Below, piece by piece: positions 33,988-41,309 of a DNA stretch of 64,000 nucleotides. Source of the stretch: Geobacter sp. DSM 9736. GTDB taxonomy: Bacteria > Desulfobacterota > Desulfuromonadia > Geobacterales > Geobacteraceae. Position 1 is the stretch's first letter; each line of letters starts with the position of its first letter. The notes under the pieces are model-generated. The model searched no databases, was not told the origin of the DNA, and worked only from the letters and a program-made list of their open reading frames with translations. The translations under genes and the position numbers were made by a program. Location: positions 682,001 to 746,000 of the forward strand of contig NZ_LT896716.1 of NCBI RefSeq assembly GCF_900187405.1, in the 5' to 3' direction.

Positions 33988-35058
33988 ATGAAGCAGATAA
34001 TTTTTCTGTTGGTATTCCTGTTCATAGCATTTCCGAGTACCGGACGTGCTGCCTATTCTTTTTCTTCGCCCCCTCACCTTGACCGGCAGAAACTCCCTTT
34101 CGGATGTGGAAGCTGCCATGTAGGGTTCAATTTCAAGTCAGGGGGAGGCTTGACGGGATGCACCTCTTGTCACGGCGATACAGATAACAAGGGGGGAGGG
34201 AGCCAGGGAGCTGAGGTCAAAAATATCGAGCGGGAATTTCGCAAGACATTCAGGCATCCTACTTTTGATGTGCGTGGTGTGCACTCCAGCAAGGAAGTTC
34301 TTCCTGAAATCGATCCGAGGGCGCCTCGCCATGCAGATTGCGTCGACTGCCATGACCCCCACCTTGTTTCTTCAGAGAACAAGTATGCCGGTATCAGGGG
34401 AAAGCGGGCCGGTAACACTTATACCAGCATTACTAAAGAGTCCGAACTCTGCTACCGCTGCCATGGCGAGAGTGCCAATCTGCCGGGACGTTACGAAAAC
34501 AAGCAGGTGGAATTTTCCACTAACAACCCTTCGTATCATCCTGTCGAGGGGGAGGGGAAGAATACAGCTGTCGTGAGTCTGTTGCGCCCGTTCCGGGAGA
34601 AGAAGACGAATGCGGGGGACATATCAACAATAAGCTGTAGCGATTGTCACGGCAGTGACAGTCTGTCCTCTCCACGCGGGCCTCATGGATCCAACAACCA
34701 GTTTATACTGGTTGACAACTTCTCCATTCGTGACAACGAAACCGAAAGCAGCTTCGCCTACGCGCTCTGCTATCGGTGCCATAGCCGCTCAAGCATCCTC
34801 GGCGATGAAAGCTTCAAGCAGCATTCTCTCCATATAAGGGGCAAGGGTGGTGGAATAACTGCTGCGGGTACATCCTGCCACACCTGTCATGACTCTCACG
34901 GCAGTACGGAAAACAAATATCTGATCAAGTTCAATCCTGAAGTGGTATCAACCAATTCAGCCGGATTGCTCAAGTACGTATCTAAAGGTGTAGGGAGTTT
35001 CCGCGGTGAATGCTATCTTACATGCCATGGCGTAAACCATAACCCGAAATCATACTGA
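33988..35058 (+). CDS. Octaheme-type multiheme cytochrome with one CX3CH motif
   Basis: A 356-residue exported protein. Signal peptide MKQIIFLLVFLFIAFPSTGRA. Seven CXXCH motifs have Cys at residues 40, 58, 118, 155, 217, 261 and 297. An eighth site at 342-347 reads CYLTCH, that is CX3CH. DPH and DSH partners (CVDCHDPH, CHTCHDSHGS) look like distal axial ligands. The same unusual motif occurs in the next gene. Second of three cytochromes in a row, 28 bases after the tetraheme gene. Confidence 0.9.
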   Translation: MKQIIFLLVFLFIAFPSTGRAAYSFSSPPHLDRQKLPFGCGSCHVGFNFKSGGGLTGCTSCHGDTDNKGGGSQGAEVKNIEREFRKTFRHPTFDVRGVHSSKEVLPEIDPRAPRHADCVDCHDPHLVSSENKYAGIRGKRAGNTYTSITKESELCYRCHGESANLPGRYENKQVEFSTNNPSYHPVEGEGKNTAVVSLLRPFREKKTNAGDISTISCSDCHGSDSLSSPRGPHGSNNQFILVDNFSIRDNETESSFAYALCYRCHSRSSILGDESFKQHSLHIRGKGGGITAAGTSCHTCHDSHGSTENKYLIKFNPEVVSTNSAGLLKYVSKGVGSFRGECYLTCHGVNHNPKSY

Positions 35059-35073
35059 TAACTGGAGAAATGC

Positions 35074-35496
35074 ATGCACAAGGTGCTGCTTCTGATGTTC
35101 GTCACTCTCATGATCTCAATGCCTGTAACCGGAGAGGAAACACCGCCCGGTTCTCAGGTGACGACATATCCGCATAACGACTCGGCGAAATGCGATCTTT
35201 GCCACGAGGCAACGGAGGAGGACCTGAAAAGCTGGTTTACGTTCTCATCCACCAAGAAAAAGATGCGGCTGGACTACAACGAAGTGTGCTGGCAATGTCA
35301 TGACATAGACTTCGGTCACGGGGTGGGCAAGTCTCCTAAAAAAAACAGGGAGAATCTTCCGCTTGACGCTGAAGGAAAAATAACCTGCGCAATAACATGT
35401 CATAACATGCACATAAAAACGAGCGAACAGCATCAAAACAAGTTTCACCTCCGCTTTTCACACATGAAGCTGTGTTTATCTTGCCACGATCGATAA
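35074..35496 (+). CDS. Small tetraheme-type cytochrome with one CX3CH motif
   Basis: A 140-residue exported protein. Signal peptide ending in TGEE. CXXCH motifs have Cys at 40, 72 and 134, and CAITCH at 105-110 is a CX3CH site followed by NMH. Ligand-type His are plentiful. It ends ...CLSCHDR. GGAGAAATGC supports the start. A short hairpin terminator follows and the secretion genes start 100 bases later. Confidence 0.9.
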   Translation: MHKVLLLMFVTLMISMPVTGEETPPGSQVTTYPHNDSAKCDLCHEATEEDLKSWFTFSSTKKKMRLDYNEVCWQCHDIDFGHGVGKSPKKNRENLPLDAEGKITCAITCHNMHIKTSEQHQNKFHLRFSHMKLCLSCHDR

Positions 35497-35531
35497 TGCA
35501 ACGTTCTGAAAATTAAGGAAAATCTATAAAG

Positions 35532-35566
35532 CCACAGGTTGTCAATCTGTGGTTTTGTGTTTTAAT
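35532..35566 (+). terminator. Short terminator after the cytochrome genes
   Basis: CCACAG (35532-35537) pairs with CTGTGG (35547-35552) and TTTTGTGTTTT follows. A modest hairpin of six pairs; it may leave some read-through into the secretion operon. Confidence 0.65.
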
Positions 35567-35596
35567 TTCACAATCTTTGTGTTAAACAAGTACGTT

Positions 35597-36805
35597 ATGT
35601 CGCTCTTCGTTTGCAAAATCGGTTCGGCCGACGGAAAGATCATCGAGCGGGAAGTCGAGGCCGAAAGCCAGGAAATCCTCCGGGAAAGTCTTGAGGAACA
35701 GGGCTACTTCGTTTTCGAGGTGAAAAAGAAACCGCTGCAGTTTCTTTGGGATAAGGGCCTCTCACGAAGAAAAATCGACAACAAGACACTCCTTACCTTC
35801 AACCAGGAACTGCTTGTCCTCATTAAGGCGGGTCTCCCAATTGTTCAGGCTCTTGATACGATTCTCGATCGCGGAGAGAAGGGGAAGCTGGTCGAGATAC
35901 TTCGCAGCATCAGAGAGGATGTAAAAGGGGGCACGGCGCTGTCGGATGCCTTCCAAAAGCATCCCGGAGCCTTTTCTCATCTGTATATTGCCTCAATCCG
36001 GGCTGGTGAACGCACAGGCGACCTGCCTCAGACCATCAGGCGCTATATCGCCTTCATCAAAATGACCGAGGGTTTCAGGAAGAAGGTCATTTCAGCGCTC
36101 TTCTATCCGGCGATCCTGCTGGTGGTCGCCACCCTGGCCATCGGCATGCTGCTCGTATATGTCGTGCCGACCTTCAGTCAGATCTATTCAGGATCCGGCT
36201 CGCAACTTCCGGTGCCGACTCAAATGCTGATCGGTTTTGCCACGGGCCTGAAGCGCTTGCTACCCATTCTGATTGTGCTGGCTATCGTCGGAACAGCCCT
36301 CTACCGCCGCTGGAGCAGGACAGAGCGGGGCCGCTTCATCGTTGACAGCTTCAAGCTGCGATTGCCGTTCGTAGGGAAGATGATGACCGAGTACGCTATC
36401 ACCGCCTTTGCGAGAACTCTCGGGACTGTAATGGCAAGCGGGATTCCCATTGTCGAATCGATGAAGATGTCAGTCGGTACTCTCAACAACAAGATGCTGG
36501 AACGAAAACTTCTGACTGCTGTGGGGAAGGTGGAGGAGGGGGTGAGCCTATCCTCCGCGCTTGAGAGTGTCAAGATCATGCCCCCCCTCGCGTTGAGGAT
36601 GATCGGAGTCGGCGAGACAACCGGCTCCCTTGAAGAAATGCTGCGCGACATAGCCGACTATTTCGAGGAGGAGATAGACCGTAGCCTTCATCTCGTAACC
36701 ACTGCCATCGAGCCAGCCATCATGATTATCATGGGACTTGTCATTGGCGTAATCATCATTACCATGTACCTTCCGATCTTCAAGATCGCCGGTACCGTAG
36801 GATAG
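35597..36805 (+). CDS. gspF: Type II secretion / type IV pilus inner-membrane protein F
   Basis: A 402-residue platform protein of the GspF/PilC family. Two GspF domains (about residues 50-170 and 255-380) each precede hydrophobic segments (ALFYPAILLVVATLAIGMLL and IEPAIMIIMGLVIGVIIITM). Signatures: LLTFNQELLVLIKAGLPIVQ and later MIGVGETTGSLEEML. It anchors the ATPase and the pseudopilus base. Start 35597 follows family length; its ribosome site is weak. First gene of the secretion operon; the ATPase starts ten bases after its stop. Confidence 0.9.
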   Translation: MSLFVCKIGSADGKIIEREVEAESQEILRESLEEQGYFVFEVKKKPLQFLWDKGLSRRKIDNKTLLTFNQELLVLIKAGLPIVQALDTILDRGEKGKLVEILRSIREDVKGGTALSDAFQKHPGAFSHLYIASIRAGERTGDLPQTIRRYIAFIKMTEGFRKKVISALFYPAILLVVATLAIGMLLVYVVPTFSQIYSGSGSQLPVPTQMLIGFATGLKRLLPILIVLAIVGTALYRRWSRTERGRFIVDSFKLRLPFVGKMMTEYAITAFARTLGTVMASGIPIVESMKMSVGTLNNKMLERKLLTAVGKVEEGVSLSSALESVKIMPPLALRMIGVGETTGSLEEMLRDIADYFEEEIDRSLHLVTTAIEPAIMIIMGLVIGVIIITMYLPIFKIAGTVG

Positions 36806-36814
36806 GCAGACATA

Positions 36815-38536
36815 ATGAGTTTCTCTTTCAGAAGAAAAAAGCTGGGCGACATTATGGTGGAAAAGGGGGATCTGACTCCTACCCAGCTCGCTTATGCTAT
36901 CGACAAACTGAAAGTTACCAACAGCCGCTTCGGAGAGATATGCCTGAATGACGGTCTCATTACCGAGACGGTTCTGTCGCGGACCCTCGCCGAGCAATTC
37001 GGTCTCGAGTTCATCGATCTTCAGGACTTTCGCCTGTCGGAAAGCATCATGAACTCGCTCACCCCGGACATCATGTACAGGTTTCAGTTCGTCCCCATAG
37101 AGCAACAGGGGGACGCGCTCGTTATCGCCATTTCAGATCCAACTGACGTAGTCAAACTGGATGAACTGGAATTGCTGCTTGATCGTCCGCTTATTTTCAA
37201 GATCGCGACCGCGAGCCAGATCGGCCAGGTTCTCAAGAAAGGGGAGGGTACCAGCCGGGTCCTCAAGGAAGTCTCCGAAGACTTCATGCTCCAGTTGGTG
37301 ACGGAGACCGAGAAAGGGGAGGAAATTCTGTCGGTGGAGAAGATCACCGCCGATACCAGCCCGATCATCAAGCTTGTGAACTCCACCGTACTAGACGCCC
37401 TGACCAAACGAGCGAGCGATATCCACATAGAAACCGCCCATGAGGGGGTCTCTATCAAATACCGGATCGACGGCGTACTGTACAAGGCGATGGACCCCAT
37501 CGATCTCCACTTTCAGGGACCCATCATCTCCAGGCTCAAGGTCATGAGCGAACTGGACATCTCAGAGCGGCGCATTCCCCAAGACGGCAGGTTCAAGGTC
37601 AGGATCAGCGACAAATCCATCGACTTCCGCGTCTCGATCATGCCGAGCGCCTTCGGTGAGGACGCGGTCATACGTATCCTCGACAAGGAAAGCATCGCCA
37701 CAGATCTGAAGGGGCTGACACTCGAAACGCTCGGAATGGCGCAACGCGAAATCAAGCGTTTCCGTAAGATGATTCGCGAACCTTACGGCATGGTGCTCGT
37801 CACAGGACCAACGGGATCCGGTAAAACCACTACGCTCTATGGAGCTCTCACTGAGATTCATTCGGGTGAAGAGAAGATCATAACTATCGAAGATCCGGTC
37901 GAATACCTGCTGAAAGGCATTGTCCAGATTCCGGTAAACGAGAAAAAAGGACTGACATTCGCCAGAGGGTTGCGTTCGATACTGCGTCACGACCCGGACA
38001 AAATCATGGTCGGCGAGATCCGTGATCCTGAAACAGCTCAGATCGCCGTACAATCAGCTCTCACAGGCCATCTCGTCTTCACAACCGTACATGCCAACAA
38101 CGTTTTCGATGTCCTCGGCCGGTTCATCCATATGGGAATCGACCCTTACAATTTTGTATCATGCCTCAACTGCGTCATGGCCCAGCGTCTCGTGCGAAAG
38201 CTTTGCCTGAAATGCAAGTACCCGGTGCAGCTTTCAGATGATACGCTCAGAGAGTCGGCAATAGACCCCGAGCGCTGCAGGGGGGTGACCTTCTATGATT
38301 CAAAAGGGTGCGACGACTGCAACGGTACAGGCTATCGGGGGAGGGCGGCAATCGTCGAGCTTCTCGATCTTAACGATGAAATACGGGAACTGATCATTAC
38401 AAAATCCTCCGCACTCCAGCTAAAGAAGGCAGCTTCGGAAGCCGGAACCGTATTCCTGCGTGAATCGGCGGTGGAAAAGGTGTTGGCGGGAGAGACCACA
38501 TTGCGGGAAATCAACCGTGTCACCTTCGTAGAGTGA
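36815..38536 (+). CDS. gspE: Type II secretion / pilus assembly ATPase E with MshEN-like N-terminus
   Basis: A 573-residue hexameric ATPase. Walker A GPTGSGKTTTLYG near residue 335, Asp box ITIEDPVEY, Walker B DPDKIMVGEIRDPETA, and a zinc tetra-Cys motif (CLKC near residue 467, CDDC near 498) as in GspE/PilB. The N-terminal 150 residues hold two repeats of the MshEN type: KLGDIMVEKGDLTPTQL and RFGEICLNDGLITETVL followed by RTLAEQFGLEF. That domain binds c-di-GMP in other systems. Powers pseudopilus assembly in the cytoplasm. Confidence 0.94.
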   Translation: MSFSFRRKKLGDIMVEKGDLTPTQLAYAIDKLKVTNSRFGEICLNDGLITETVLSRTLAEQFGLEFIDLQDFRLSESIMNSLTPDIMYRFQFVPIEQQGDALVIAISDPTDVVKLDELELLLDRPLIFKIATASQIGQVLKKGEGTSRVLKEVSEDFMLQLVTETEKGEEILSVEKITADTSPIIKLVNSTVLDALTKRASDIHIETAHEGVSIKYRIDGVLYKAMDPIDLHFQGPIISRLKVMSELDISERRIPQDGRFKVRISDKSIDFRVSIMPSAFGEDAVIRILDKESIATDLKGLTLETLGMAQREIKRFRKMIREPYGMVLVTGPTGSGKTTTLYGALTEIHSGEEKIITIEDPVEYLLKGIVQIPVNEKKGLTFARGLRSILRHDPDKIMVGEIRDPETAQIAVQSALTGHLVFTTVHANNVFDVLGRFIHMGIDPYNFVSCLNCVMAQRLVRKLCLKCKYPVQLSDDTLRESAIDPERCRGVTFYDSKGCDDCNGTGYRGRAAIVELLDLNDEIRELIITKSSALQLKKAASEAGTVFLRESAVEKVLAGETTLREINRVTFVE

Positions 38537-38569
38537 CGTACGCCGCCCGCCGTCTTAGTCACAGCGGAC

Positions 38570-38586
38570 CTGCCCGAACCGGGCAG
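38570..38586 (+). promoter_or_regulatory. Intra-operon hairpin between ATPase and pilM-like gene
   Basis: CTGCCCG (38570-38576) and CGGGCAG (38580-38586) form a tight seven-pair stem. There is no T-tract. It lies in the 75-base gap after the ATPase gene and may tune mRNA processing or stability. Confidence 0.45.
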
Positions 38587-38611
38587 ACTCAACCATTTCA
38601 CAGGTAAAGCG

Positions 38612-39538
38612 ATGTTATTTTCCCGCAAAGCCGTCGGACTCGAAATATGCCAGGAAGGGGTCAAGATGGTCTCCATCATGGGAGACCGGGAGAGGATCAG
38701 GGTCGATTCCTTTTCTAACGGCTCATTCGGCGGCGACACATTGAAGCTTTCGCTCAGGGAGCAGAACGTGCTGAACCCCGCCGGCTTCGTCGCCACGGTT
38801 CGTGAGACTTATCTGCGGCTGTTGACGAAGGTTGAGCAGGTTTCCGTTTCGCTTCCCGATTCCATCGGTCGTGTAATGCTGGTGGACCTGGAAACCCGCG
38901 TGAAGAATAGGGAGGAGGGGGCCAATCTGATCAGGTGGAAGCTGAAGAAGAACTTCCCCTTCGATATCAGCGATGCCCACCTCGACTATCAGATCCTTCA
39001 GGAAAAGGAAACCGGAGAGGTAACAGCGCTCGTCTCGTTGATTTCCCGCACCGTGCTTCACCAGTATGAAGATCTGCTGGGTGAGGCCGGCCTTCAGCCG
39101 GGCAGGATAGATTTCACTACCTTCAATCTGTACAGCCTGTTTTCCAAGCGAATTGATCTTGCCGACAACGCCGCACTTCTCACCTGCTATGACGAGATTG
39201 TGAGTATCCTCATCTTTTACGGCGGCGTTCTCACTTTCTACCGCGCCAAGGAAATTCCGGGTGGCATGCGCGATGCCAACAGAATCTACCGGGAGATAAA
39301 CAGCTCTCTGCTGGTTTATAATGACAAGTTTCCCAATTTCAGTGTCGGCGAAGTGTTCTACATCGCATCACCATTCGATGCCGAATCGTTCGGCTCGGTC
39401 GTAGCCGAAGCGCTTGCGCAGGAGCCGGTCCTGCTCGATGTCGGGCGACTGGTTACGTTCAAGAATGAATCGTCGGCGGACAGAGCCGGTCTCTTTTCAC
39501 TGGCTGCGGCTCTGGGTGCCGCGGTGAGGAGCTTCTGA
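38612..39538 (+). CDS. pilM: PilM/GspL-like actin-fold assembly protein
   Basis: A 308-residue cytoplasmic protein of the PilM/GspL-N type. It starts with FSRKAVGLEICQEGVKMV, and VSVSLPDSIGRVMLVDLE and RWKLKKNFPFDISDAHLDYQ (quoted in part) match the family. No membrane segment is present, as for PilM and unlike GspL. It should bind the N-terminus of the PilN-like protein encoded next. The stop TGA overlaps the next ATG by one base. Confidence 0.85.
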   Translation: MLFSRKAVGLEICQEGVKMVSIMGDRERIRVDSFSNGSFGGDTLKLSLREQNVLNPAGFVATVRETYLRLLTKVEQVSVSLPDSIGRVMLVDLETRVKNREEGANLIRWKLKKNFPFDISDAHLDYQILQEKETGEVTALVSLISRTVLHQYEDLLGEAGLQPGRIDFTTFNLYSLFSKRIDLADNAALLTCYDEIVSILIFYGGVLTFYRAKEIPGGMRDANRIYREINSSLLVYNDKFPNFSVGEVFYIASPFDAESFGSVVAEALAQEPVLLDVGRLVTFKNESSADRAGLFSLAAALGAAVRSF

Positions 39539-40068
39539 TGCGGCTAAAGATTAACCTGGCATCGCGAACCTATCTCAACCGCAGGCAGTTCAACGTGGCC
39601 ATTGCGTTGGCCTTTGCCGTTCTCGGCCTTGTTCTTGTCTTCAACATCGGAACAGTTTCACGTAACGCCGGCGAGATATCCATCGCTGCACGTCAGATAG
39701 CGCAGTACGAGGGGAAACTTACAGGAGCTGTTCCGGAACAGGACTACAAGGCTCTGCTGGACAGGATCAAGTTTGCGAACGAAATCATAGACAGAAAAAC
39801 CTACCGATGGACCGCACTTCTGGACAAGCTGGAAGGGGTGGTCCCGGAAGGGATTGCCATAACGACAATCGATCCCGATACGAAAACCGGTAAATTGAAG
39901 ATAAGCGGGGCTGCACGGTCTTTCAAGAACCTTCGCCAGTTTCTCGAGAACCTGGAGGGATCCGAGGATTTTGCTGAAGTTTTCCTTGTAAGCCAGGCGG
40001 ATGTGAAGGTTGGTCAGACGCAGCAAGGCATAAGCTTCAGTATCGATTCGAAGGTGCGGCTCCCATGA
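39538..40068 (+). CDS. pilN: PilN-like inner-membrane protein
   Basis: A 176-residue bitopic protein: short cytoplasmic start MRLKINLASRTYLNRRQ, which holds the INLAS motif that docks to PilM, then a membrane helix at about 22-40, then a coiled-coil and ferredoxin-like periplasmic part. Overlaps its neighbours on both sides (one base with pilM, four bases with pilO). Forms the alignment complex between ATPase and secretin. Confidence 0.85.
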   Translation: MRLKINLASRTYLNRRQFNVAIALAFAVLGLVLVFNIGTVSRNAGEISIAARQIAQYEGKLTGAVPEQDYKALLDRIKFANEIIDRKTYRWTALLDKLEGVVPEGIAITTIDPDTKTGKLKISGAARSFKNLRQFLENLEGSEDFAEVFLVSQADVKVGQTQQGISFSIDSKVRLP

Positions 40069-40619
40069 ATATTGAATTTATCCGACAGGTAGTCCAGACC
40101 CGGCAAATGACCTTCGGTGCCCTCGCTCTGCTCCTCATCGCGAATCTTGGCCTTTATCTGTTTACCACCATCTATCAGGCCCCCCGTCTGTCCGCCCTTC
40201 AGGCCCAGGCGGCGGAAAAACGGCAACTGGCAAGTGCCGGAATCACCCAGGATGCTGCAACCATCTTTCGACAGGGTAAAGCGGATCTGGCCACCTGGGA
40301 ATCCCGGATTGCTCCGAAAAAGGAGTTCGCGAGGTTCGTGGGTGAGCTTTTCGAAGTAGCAGCCGGGAATTCCCTAAAGGTCGGCGGCGTTACATACAAG
40401 GTGGCTCCCATCAAGGAAGAAAAAAATCTTCTGGCTTTCTCCATCGGCTTCAATGTAGCAGGTAAATATGCAGGCATCAAAAGCTTCATTTCGGACCTTT
40501 CCCGTATGCGCGACATCATGTACATCGAGAACCTGGCGCTTAACAACCCTCGTGCCACCGAGGAGGTCGTGGACCTTAAGCTTCAGCTGACCGCCATTTT
40601 CCGTATGGAGGGGACATGA
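40065..40619 (+). CDS. pilO: PilO-like inner-membrane protein
   Basis: A 184-residue bitopic protein with one membrane helix (about 18-38, GALALLLIANLGLYLFTTIY) and a periplasmic ferredoxin-like domain (about 90-175, ending in LKLQLTAIFRM). Partner of the PilN-like protein; joined to it by an ATGA overlap and to the next gene by another. Confidence 0.82.
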   Translation: MNIEFIRQVVQTRQMTFGALALLLIANLGLYLFTTIYQAPRLSALQAQAAEKRQLASAGITQDAATIFRQGKADLATWESRIAPKKEFARFVGELFEVAAGNSLKVGGVTYKVAPIKEEKNLLAFSIGFNVAGKYAGIKSFISDLSRMRDIMYIENLALNNPRATEEVVDLKLQLTAIFRMEGT

Positions 40620-41263
40620 ACCGGCAGAAGCTGATCCTCGCCATACTAGTCGTACTGTTGATACTGTCACTTGTCTACAGCTTTTGGCGAATGCCCCGGC
40701 AGCAAGCCGCGGATACGAAAAAAGGTGCTCCTTCCGTCGCTCCTGCGCAAAGACGGCCGATCAAACCTGCTGCGGGTGCTCAGTCCGCTGCCGCAGCACC
40801 ACAGAAACGGGACGACCGCAAGCTGCACCTGGATCTCCTCGATTCCGCACCTCCTGCGTTTGCCGGTTTCCGGCGCAATATCTTCCAGCCGATATTCAGG
40901 GAGGAAGCCAAAGTTGCGCCCTCACCCCCTCCCGCCCCACCGGTGAGGAGACTTCCCGTACCGCCGCCCCCGCCGATATCTCCGCCCCCGCCTGCTCCGC
41001 CTGCTGCGGCAGAGCCTACCCCCGTTCAAAGGGAAATGGCGAGGTTCACATTTCTCGGTTTCCTGAAGAAGGACAACAGGAAGACGATCTTCCTGTCCAG
41101 TAACAATGAGATATTCCTGGTTAAAAAAGGTGATAAAATTGCTGGCAAATACGAGGTAAGCAATATCACCGACGAGGCTCTTAGCATAAGCATCCTTCCA
41201 GACGGAGGAGAGATAGTCATTCCCCTGGTGGAGAACAAGCCTCTCAGCGCGCCCCGGAAGTAG
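40616..41263 (+). CDS. PilP/GspC-like protein with proline-rich linker
   Basis: A 215-residue protein: one N-terminal membrane helix (LILAILVVLLILSLVYSFW), a flexible Ala/Pro region, a second Pro-rich run at about 100-130 (RRLPVPPPPPISPPPPAPPA) and a C-terminal beta domain (ARFTFLGFLKKDNRKTIFL, then GDKIAGKYEVSNI) like the homology region of GspC or PilP, which touches the secretin N0 domain. Fits as the link from inner membrane to secretin. Overlaps pilO by four bases. Confidence 0.78.
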   Translation: MNRQKLILAILVVLLILSLVYSFWRMPRQQAADTKKGAPSVAPAQRRPIKPAAGAQSAAAAPQKRDDRKLHLDLLDSAPPAFAGFRRNIFQPIFREEAKVAPSPPPAPPVRRLPVPPPPPISPPPPAPPAAAEPTPVQREMARFTFLGFLKKDNRKTIFLSSNNEIFLVKKGDKIAGKYEVSNITDEALSISILPDGGEIVIPLVENKPLSAPRK

Positions 41264-41309
41264 GGGGGAGGCTGATGTGCATTGTATTCGAATGAAGGAG
41301 AGGACCCTG

